This document shows, piece after piece, positions 6,340-11,080 of a DNA stretch of 12,284 nucleotides. The position numbers were made by a program, and so were the translations under genes. This DNA is from Bacteroidota bacterium (GTDB taxonomy: Bacteria; Bacteroidota; Bacteroidia; Flavobacteriales; Flavobacteriaceae), in contig JAEWCF010000044.1 in assembly GCA_023390775.1 (NCBI GenBank), positions 1 to 12,284 of the forward strand, given 5' to 3'. Numbering within the stretch: position 1 is the stretch's first letter; each line of letters begins with the position of its first letter. The notes under the pieces were generated by a model that searched no databases, was not told the origin of the DNA, and worked only from the letters and a program-made list of their open reading frames with translations.

Positions 6340-6972
6340 TTATAGGTGAATGAATAATTCCTCTTTTGATTTGCGCACTTTCTTGAAATGCTGCAACTTG
6401 TCTTCCGGGTGCCGGTATCCCACGGTCGCGATCACGGCCGTTTGCAGCCCTTTCCCGGGAAGGCCCAAAATCCTGTCAAATTCGCCCCGGTCAAATCCTT
6501 CCATCGGCGTTGCATCGATCTTGAGCAGCGAAGCCGAATAAATCAGGTTTGCCAGCGCAATATAACATTGTTTTTCGGCCCACGATACCCGTTTTTCGCC
6601 CAGGCCGCCAACAAATTTATGCATACTTTGTTTAAATCCGTCCAGGCTCTCCAAAGATATCGCCCGCGTGTGGCTTATGTTGTGAAGGTAATCTTCAATC
6701 TGCGTTTCGTGACCGGTCTTGTCGATAGCAAAAACAAACAGGTGGGAAGCCGACGTGATGCCGTCCTGATCGTAGGCCGCCGCCTTTAATTCTGCACGAA
6801 GCCCTGCATCCTCGATCACCAGCACCTTGTAGGGTTGAAGGCCCATGGACGAGACGCTCATCCTGACCGATTCCAGCAAGGTCTCAAGATCTCCTGCGGG
6901 AATGCGCGCCTGTGGATCGTATTTCTTTGTTGCGTAGCGCCACGAAAGCGCATCGATTATTTCGTTTTTCAT
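6340..6972 (-). CDS. NAD(P)H-dependent FMN oxidoreductase, nitroreductase family (NfsB-like)
   Basis: The 210-residue protein belongs to the FMN nitroreductase family, which reduces quinones, nitroaromatics or related electrophiles with NAD(P)H. Family features are the N-terminal RYATKKYDP, the flavin-region stretch VSSMGLQPYKVLVIED, the helix WAEKQCYIALANLIYSA, then TPMEGFD and a C-terminal VGYRHPEDK. Length is normal for an NfsB/DrgA-like enzyme. Its ATG overlaps the marR stop by 4 bases (6969-6972), so the pair is translationally coupled. Genetic linkage to a cysteine-containing MarR regulator suggests a detoxification enzyme induced by electrophiles or quinones, which is inference. The actual substrate cannot be read from the sequence. 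Confidence 0.93.
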   Translation of the reverse strand: MKNEIIDALSWRYATKKYDPQARIPAGDLETLLESVRMSVSSMGLQPYKVLVIEDAGLRAELKAAAYDQDGITSASHLFVFAIDKTGHETQIEDYLHNISHTRAISLESLDGFKQSMHKFVGGLGEKRVSWAEKQCYIALANLIYSASLLKIDATPMEGFDRGEFDRILGLPGKGLQTAVIATVGYRHPEDKLQHFKKVRKSKEELFIHL

Positions 6973-7424
6973 GGCTGCCTGTATTTTTCCAGAAGCGAAT
7001 TGAGGGTTTCCAATTCGTTTGATGTGAGCGTAGCTCCGTAGGAACGGTCGTGGGCCTCGACGGCCTCATCGAGTTGAGACAAGACCTCCAGCCCGCGATC
7101 CGTGATGGTGACCTCCATTTTTCGGCGGTTTTCGGGGCAAATGCGCCTTTCAACCAGTCCTTTCGCCAAAAGTTTGTCTACCAGGCGCGTGGTGTTGCTC
7201 GTCCGGGCGAGCATCCTTTCCTGGATCGAACACATATTGGCTGGTTCGCCGCCACGCCCGCGAAGGATCCGAAGAACATTGAATTGCTCACCCGAAAGAT
7301 CGTAAGGTTTGAGCACCTCGGCAAACCGCTCGGAAATCACCTGTTGGCATACCAGGATATTGAGCAGGATCTTCTTGTGTACATCCACGGGTTTTCCGGC
7401 TTTGATGATCTCTTCAATTGTCAT
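6969..7424 (-). CDS. MarR-family transcriptional regulator
   Basis: A 151-residue winged-helix repressor. The helix-turn-helix region spans about residues 45-90 (EQFNVLRILRGRG to LVDKLLAKGLVERR). The wing motif NRRKMEVTITDRG lies at 99-111, and amphipathic dimerisation helices occupy both ends. Three cysteines are present (Cys26, Cys65, Cys96); some MarR proteins such as OhrR and YodB sense oxidants or electrophiles through cysteine, so redox sensing is possible but unproven. It is the first gene of an operon with the nitroreductase and yceI. Two palindromic TTGTAnnTACAA sites lie between its -7 element and start codon, strongly suggesting autoregulation. It diverges from the tlpA-like gene at 7545. 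Confidence 0.93.
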   Translation of the reverse strand: MTIEEIIKAGKPVDVHKKILLNILVCQQVISERFAEVLKPYDLSGEQFNVLRILRGRGGEPANMCSIQERMLARTSNTTRLVDKLLAKGLVERRICPENRRKMEVTITDRGLEVLSQLDEAVEAHDRSYGATLTSNELETLNSLLEKYRQP

Positions 7425-7458
7425 TATTGTAAGTACAATATTTGTAGGTACAAATGTA
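7425..7458 (-). promoter_or_regulatory. marR promoter with two palindromic operator boxes
   Basis: On the minus strand, TACATTTG (7458-7451) matches TAnnTTTG exactly. Box 1, TATTGTA-AG-TACAATA (7425-7440), and box 2, ATTTGTA-GG-TACAAAT (7440-7455), are each perfect 7+7 bp inverted repeats with a 2-bp centre, spaced 15 bp centre to centre. Box 2 overlaps the -7 element and box 1 covers the region just before the ATG. Occupancy would block transcription, as expected for an autoregulated MarR repressor. Confidence 0.8.
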
Positions 7459-7478
7459 TAGTGTTTAATTGCATACGA

Positions 7479-7507
7479 TTGTTATTAATTTGTTAAATTT
7501 AATTTTG
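7479..7507 (+). promoter_or_regulatory. Bacteroidota-type promoter for the tlpA-like operon
   Basis: TTG (7479-7481), an 18-bp spacer and TAATTTTG (7500-7507) match the -33 and -7 elements. The ATG at 7545 lies 37 bp downstream. The -33 element is 24 bp beyond MarR box 2, so direct repression by the same dimers is not obvious. Confidence 0.65.
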
Positions 7508-7544
7508 ACTGTTTCGATTCGATAAATTGGTTGACTTATCGATC

Positions 7545-8063
7545 ATGAAGAGTATATACGCCGTCCTTTTGCTGGCCGCAATCTCGTGTGGCGATGCGCG
7601 CACTGCCGACCCTGTTGCGACCTCCGTCACCGGAAAGGGCGCCCAAGCATTGCGCACCTACGATTTCAAGGCATTCGAACCTTATTTGAACCGGGAGAAC
7701 GATTCGGTGTATGTGGTAAATTTCTGGGCCACATGGTGCGCACCCTGCGTGAAGGAGCTTCCGCACTTTAAAAACGCGTCGGAGAAATACAAGGATCAAA
7801 AAGTCCGCATTTTGTTGGTCAGCCTCGATATGCGCAAGGAAGTGGAACCGACACTGATGCCGTTTGTCGAAAAGAACGGCATCGGCCATCTGGCGGTCCA
7901 TCTGCACGAGCCGGATGCCGATTCGTGGATTCCCAAGGTTTCGCCCCAATGGTCCGGGGCGCTTCCGGCCACATTGATTTACTCGGCAAAGAAGAGAAAA
8001 TTCTACGAGCGCAGTTTTTCTGCCCCCGGACTTGAAAACGAAATCAATTCTTTCTTAAATTAG
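7545..8063 (+). CDS. TlpA-like thioredoxin-fold lipoprotein
   Basis: The 172-residue product is a thioredoxin-fold disulfide oxidoreductase, probably acting at the membrane outside the cytoplasm. A hydrophobic leader ends in LAAISC, so Cys15 is a likely lipidation site, although the lipobox is loose. The redox-active motif WATWCAPCVKELPHF contains Cys65 and Cys68, in the usual TlpA/ResA setting after VYVVNF. The cis-Pro position is probably in SGALPATLIY. The chosen start is the ATG at 7545, since a TTG 18 bp earlier would spoil the signal peptide. It heads an operon whose next genes, a peroxiredoxin-like protein (5-bp gap) and a rhodanese, also deal with thiols, so it may keep a partner protein reduced. 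Confidence 0.88.
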   Translation: MKSIYAVLLLAAISCGDARTADPVATSVTGKGAQALRTYDFKAFEPYLNRENDSVYVVNFWATWCAPCVKELPHFKNASEKYKDQKVRILLVSLDMRKEVEPTLMPFVEKNGIGHLAVHLHEPDADSWIPKVSPQWSGALPATLIYSAKKRKFYERSFSAPGLENEINSFLN

Positions 8064-8068
8064 ATATC

Positions 8069-8677
8069 ATGAGAAAATTAAAATTTGTACTGCTGGCCGC
8101 GGTCGCCATGGTCATAACAGGAGCCTTCACCGCTAAAGGCCCGGGTTACGAAATCGGATCCATCGCGACTGATTTCAGCCTCAAAAACGTGGACGGCAAA
8201 ATGGTCTCGCTGAAAGATTACGGGAAGGCCAAGGGTTTTATCGTGATCTTTACCTGCAATCATTGCCCGTTCGCCAAGGCCTATGAAGGCCGGATCATTG
8301 CCCTTAATGCCCGCTATGCCAAGGCGGGATATCCGGTAATCGCGATCAATCCCAACAATCCGGCGAAGCAAAAGGAAGATTCCTACGAACTGATGAAGGT
8401 ACGCGCGAAAGAAAAGAATTTCACTTTTCCCTATCTCTTTGACGAGGGACAAAAGATCTATCCGCAATACGGCGCGACCAAAACGCCGCATGTTTATGTC
8501 CTGGCAAAAACCGCAAAAGGCAACGAGGTGAAGTACATTGGGGCCATCGATGACAATTATGAAGACGAGAAAGCGGTAAAACAGAAATATGTTGAAAACG
8601 CGGTCGACGCCTTGCTCGCCGGCAAGGAAGTTCCGGTAAAGGAAACTCGCGCCATTGGGTGCTCAATTAAATTATGA
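8069..8677 (+). CDS. Exported thioredoxin-like / AhpC-TSA-type redoxin
   Basis: The 202-residue product has a signal peptide or anchor (MRKLKFVLLAAVAMVITGAFTA) followed by a peroxiredoxin-like domain beginning GYEIGSIATDFSLKNVDGK. The active site is FTCNHCPFAKAYE, with Cys63 and Cys66 spaced CxxC as in the PRX-like1 subgroup. The C-terminus has a third cysteine, Cys198 in RAIGCSIKL, a position often retained in this subgroup that could form a resolving disulfide. It starts 5 bp after the tlpA-like stop, and the rhodanese follows after 1 bp, so the three genes are almost certainly one transcript. Peroxidase activity is possible, but the substrate is unknown. Confidence 0.88.
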   Translation: MRKLKFVLLAAVAMVITGAFTAKGPGYEIGSIATDFSLKNVDGKMVSLKDYGKAKGFIVIFTCNHCPFAKAYEGRIIALNARYAKAGYPVIAINPNNPAKQKEDSYELMKVRAKEKNFTFPYLFDEGQKIYPQYGATKTPHVYVLAKTAKGNEVKYIGAIDDNYEDEKAVKQKYVENAVDALLAGKEVPVKETRAIGCSIKL

Positions 8678-8678
8678 T

Positions 8679-8987
8679 ATGGATTTGACACAGGAACAAT
8701 GGGCCGAGCGCATCGAGAACGATCCGCAGGCCATTATTTTGGATGTCCGTACCCGCGATGAGTGGGATGACGGCCACATTCCCAACGCGACGCTCCTCGA
8801 TATCTACAAGCCCGAGGAATTTATGGCGGGAATTGAGAAACTGGATCGGGAAAAGCACTACTATGTCTACTGCAAGGGCGGCACGCGGAGCGCACAGGCG
8901 TGCAGCATCATGTCGCAGATGGGGATTCCCGAGGCGTATAACCTCCTGGGCGGCTTCAGCAATTGGAAGGGCGCCGTCGCGAATTAG
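8679..8987 (+). CDS. Single-domain rhodanese-like sulfurtransferase
   Basis: A 102-residue single rhodanese domain, which typically moves sulfane sulfur through a cysteine persulfide. Family features in order are AIILDVRTRDEWDDGHIPNA, with the typical DVR and GHI motifs, then the active loop YCKGGTRSAQA with nucleophile Cys65 and Arg70, and the C-terminal LLGGFSNWK. The six-residue loop is typical of thiosulfate or persulfide-type rhodaneses, as opposed to the longer Cdc25/arsenate type. There is no signal peptide, so it should be cytoplasmic, unlike its two exported operon partners. The in-frame ATG at 8679 lies 1 bp after the upstream stop; an earlier TTG at 8655 would overlap the previous gene and is less likely. 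Confidence 0.92.
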   Translation: MDLTQEQWAERIENDPQAIILDVRTRDEWDDGHIPNATLLDIYKPEEFMAGIEKLDREKHYYVYCKGGTRSAQACSIMSQMGIPEAYNLLGGFSNWKGAVAN

Positions 8988-9011
8988 TTTAACAGTCATT
9001 TTCTGAACGTA

Positions 9012-9042
9012 AATGCTGTAAACCTTGTACGGAATGCTGTAA
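9012..9042 (+). promoter_or_regulatory. Direct-repeat regulatory element, copy B (AATGCTGTAA x2, 21-bp period)
   Basis: AATGCTGTAAAC occurs twice, identical over 12 bp, at 9012-9023 and 9033-9044. The offset is exactly 21 bp. The second copy begins 68 bp before the ATG at 9101. A looser single copy, AAATTTGTAA, lies at 9065-9074. GAAATTTG (9064-9071) is a 7/8 match to the -7 element. The same paired arrangement is present before 2145 and 11081. Confidence 0.65.
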
Positions 9043-9100
9043 ACATTTTTGGAGCCGGTGGTCGAAATTTGTAATCAAGCAAACTTTAATCACCTGCGCC

Positions 9101-9289
9101 ATGGAAACTTACAATATTTCAACAAGCGACGCCGAACAGATGCATCCCGTAGTGGAAAATGATATCTATACCAACGACGGATATTCGGGGCAATACCGCG
9201 AACCCAACAACTTCAATACTGAGGAGTTCGACAACCTGGGCGGATTGCACTATATGAACTATCTGCACGCCAACGACGATATGCTCTAA
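9101..9289 (+). CDS. Small acidic protein of unknown function (62 aa)
   Basis: No family was recognised. The 62-residue product is acidic, rich in Asn, Asp, Glu, Tyr and Met, and has no cysteine, no hydrophobic segment and few basic residues. Its composition suggests a soluble, partly disordered cytoplasmic protein. Support for its being real comes from context: a perfect direct repeat 57-89 bp upstream that recurs before two other genes, a clean ATG, and a terminator hairpin starting 34 bp after the stop. It stands alone between the rhodanese operon and the SRPBCC gene. No opposite-strand frame competes. Function is unknown. Confidence 0.68.
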   Translation: METYNISTSDAEQMHPVVENDIYTNDGYSGQYREPNNFNTEEFDNLGGLHYMNYLHANDDML

Positions 9290-9322
9290 GAGCCGAATAA
9301 CTCACTTCGTGATTTTTGAGCG

Positions 9323-9358
9323 GGAGGCTTTTAAAGAAATTTAATGGCCTCCTTTTTT
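9323..9358 (+). terminator. Rho-independent terminator after the 62-aa gene
   Basis: GGAGGC (9323-9328) pairs with GCCTCC (9347-9352). Inside, TTAAA and TTTAA pair around GAAA, giving a stem with a small internal mismatch, and six T residues (9353-9358) follow. It covers an in-frame ATG at 9344, so that codon is unlikely to start the next gene. Confidence 0.82.
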
Positions 9359-9376
9359 GTTATAAAATTTCGGGAA

Positions 9377-10060
9377 ATGGAAAACATTCACTTCAAACAG
9401 AACACGCAAGCCACCTCCAGGGCAGTATCGATTTTGGGTGGAGGCCTTTTGATTTTGGCTGCTGCCCGGGAACCCAAATACAGGATTCCCGCCTCAATTG
9501 CCGCAGGGTTGTTGCTTTTCAGGGGACTGTCGGGTTATTGTCCGCTAAACGATATGATGGGAAAGGATGAGGTGAAGAAGCACAATGTCAATATCCGCGA
9601 AACGATCGTGGTGAACAGGCCCGTCGGGGAATTATTCGCCTTTTGGTCCAAGTTGGAAAACCTGCCTTTGTTCATGAAGCACCTTCAATCTGTTGAGGTG
9701 CACGGCGACGGAACTTCCACCTGGAAAGTCGCGCTTCCCGGAGGCATCGGAAGCCTGAAATGGAACGCGGCGGTCGTGAATTACCGCGAAGATGATGTCA
9801 TCGGATGGCAATCGCTACCGGGCAGTGTGATCGAGAACGCCGGCAAAGTGGAATTCTTCCCCATCGGCACGCATGCGACAAGGCTTCACGTCGTGTTTTC
9901 CTACCATCCAAAATCATCTTTCGGCGATGAAAGCCTCGCCCGGATGCTTGAACCTAGCCTTTCAAAAATGTTGAGAAAGGATGTGGACAACCTCAAAACC
10001 TATCTTGAAAATGGCTTTTCCGAAGATTTCCGCACCGATTTCCGCTCGGCAATGATCTAA
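9377..10060 (+). CDS. DUF2892-like membrane segment fused to an SRPBCC (cyclase/dehydrase) domain
   Basis: This 227-residue protein has two parts. Residues 15-62 hold two hydrophobic helices, SILGGGLLILAAA and a second ending in LSGYCPLNDMMG, which resembles the DUF2892/YgaP membrane segment (conserved CP near the end). Residues about 72-210 form an SRPBCC/START-like domain that begins VNIRETIVVNRPVGELFAFWSKLENLPLFM and includes WQSLPGSVIENAGKVEF. SRPBCC folds hold hydrophobic ligands; none can be named here. The ATG at 9377 is preferred because the earlier in-frame ATG at 9344 lies inside a terminator. The TAA overlaps the stop of the convergent cyanophycinase gene. Such proteins are common among Bacteroidota membrane-stress genes, but the role is inference. 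Confidence 0.88.
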   Translation: MENIHFKQNTQATSRAVSILGGGLLILAAAREPKYRIPASIAAGLLLFRGLSGYCPLNDMMGKDEVKKHNVNIRETIVVNRPVGELFAFWSKLENLPLFMKHLQSVEVHGDGTSTWKVALPGGIGSLKWNAAVVNYREDDVIGWQSLPGSVIENAGKVEFFPIGTHATRLHVVFSYHPKSSFGDESLARMLEPSLSKMLRKDVDNLKTYLENGFSEDFRTDFRSAMI

Positions 10061-10908
10061 ATCCTGCATTCGGGCGGCGTGATGATCTTCAACTCCCGCG
10101 TTTTCAAATCGAACACATCGGTCTTGCTCATTACGTGCAGCGTCAGGTTATCGATGGATAGCGGTGCACCGTCCCTGATTTCAAGCAGGTTGCTGTTGCG
10201 GATGCTTCGCCCGTCCAGCAGAATGGTCATGCCCGGACCGATGGCCTCCATCCTGTTTCCCGTGATCATGAGCCCGGTGTTCTCTTCGATACCGACTCCA
10301 AGTATTTCGGGATTGCTGAGGATAATCTGGAACAACCTCCCGATCCTTCCCCTGCGCATGAAGTGCGTATCGAAAATGACGTGCGACAACAATCCGAAAC
10401 CACCGGTTGTCTTGACTTCTCCCTTCAGGATTGCGTTTTCGCTGCTGCCTTCGATGATCATCGACTCGGATATCGACGCCGCCCCGGCCGATGTTCCCGC
10501 ATACATGAAGTTTCCCTGGCGCAATTTCTCCTCGATAATCGTAAAGAACGGGGTGCCGCCCAAAAGGTGGGTGAGCTGTAACTGATTGCCGCCTGTAAAG
10601 AATATGGCGTCGGCGGCCTCGATTCTTTTCAGGAACTTCGGATCTGATGCGTTGGCCCTTGAACGCAGGTTTAGCACGCCCGTATTTTGCGCGCCCAGTT
10701 TGTGGAAGGCCTTCATGTATTCGGCGCCCATTTCCTCCGGTTTGGTGCTGGCGGCGGGAACGATTTCAACGCGGGAATCCTTTCCCTTCGGCGATTCGTC
10801 GATGACGCGTTTCAAAATCCCGTTCTTGGTAAAATCGTCGCCGTTGCTGGTATCCGAAGGAAGCCCCTTTTCTTCGGCACCACCTATTATGATAAGTTTT
10901 CCTTTCAT
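10057..10908 (-). CDS. cphB: Cyanophycinase (peptidase family S51)
   Basis: Cyanophycinase cuts cyanophycin, the Asp-Arg polymer, into beta-Asp-Arg dipeptides in the cytoplasm. The 283-residue product starts MKGKLIIIGGAEEK, typical of the family. It has FFTGGNQLQLT (103-113), the nucleophile elbow GTSAGAAS with Ser140, and DTHFMRRGRIGRL (180-192). GIEENTGL (206-213) carries a conserved acidic residue. Length fits intracellular CphB, usually near 270-290, and no signal peptide is seen, unlike secreted CphE-type enzymes. It diverges from cphA across 172 bp, so the cell can probably both store and mobilise the polymer. Its stop overlaps the stop of the convergent SRPBCC gene. An isoaspartyl dipeptidase needed to finish degradation is not in the window. 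Confidence 0.94.
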   Translation of the reverse strand: MKGKLIIIGGAEEKGLPSDTSNGDDFTKNGILKRVIDESPKGKDSRVEIVPAASTKPEEMGAEYMKAFHKLGAQNTGVLNLRSRANASDPKFLKRIEAADAIFFTGGNQLQLTHLLGGTPFFTIIEEKLRQGNFMYAGTSAGAASISESMIIEGSSENAILKGEVKTTGGFGLLSHVIFDTHFMRRGRIGRLFQIILSNPEILGVGIEENTGLMITGNRMEAIGPGMTILLDGRSIRNSNLLEIRDGAPLSIDNLTLHVMSKTDVFDLKTRELKIITPPECRI

Positions 10909-10918
10909 GAGATCTCTC

Positions 10919-10982
10919 TTTTATAAAGCTACTTAACATAATTTGTGAATTGTTATATCATTTAACACAGGGCTTTATAAAA
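10919..10982. repeat. 11-bp inverted repeat between cphB and cphA
   Basis: TTTTATAAAGC (10919-10929) and GCTTTATAAAA (10972-10982) are perfect inverted repeats separated by 42 bp of AT-rich DNA. Each arm points GCTTTATAAAA toward its own flanking gene. The left arm lies 10 bp before the cphB ATG and overlaps TAGCTTTA (10931-10924, minus), a 7/8 match to the -7 element. It could be a pair of operators or outward promoters. An invertible segment is possible but unsupported. Confidence 0.5.
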
Positions 10983-11009
10983 ATGTAACCTTTTGAAATA
11001 ATTCTGTAA
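10979..11009 (+). promoter_or_regulatory. Direct-repeat regulatory element, copy C, between cphB and cphA
   Basis: AAAAATGTAA (10979-10988) and AATTCTGTAA (11000-11009) share TGTAACC over the right-hand part and are offset by exactly 21 bp. The second copy is identical to the first box of copy A at 2046. The pair is midway between the cphB ATG (10908) and the cphA ATG (11081), about 70 bp from each, so it could control either gene. The second copy's distance to cphA resembles that at the other two sites. Confidence 0.5.
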
Positions 11010-11080
11010 CCCTAAGATTGTGACATGGGTTGAACTTTACAAAACTTGAAACTACACGCCCTGTAGAATAAAAGAAGTAT

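Noticed and set aside
7425..7455. The MarR boxes as another copy of the 21-bp TGTAA repeat
   Set aside because: These TTGTA sites are perfect palindromes spaced 15 bp and lack the AATKC left half, so they are a different element.
9316..9570. An 84-codon plus-strand frame over the terminator and the start of the SRPBCC gene
   Set aside because: It begins inside the terminator region and is out of frame with the clear DUF2892-SRPBCC protein.
10079..10936. Plus-strand frames of 168 and 116 codons
   Set aside because: Both are antisense to cyanophycinase and lack recognisable features.
10930..10971. Invertible promoter flanked by the 11-bp inverted repeat
   Set aside because: The segment contains no exact TAnnTTTG on either strand and no invertase gene is in the window; kept only as an inverted repeat.
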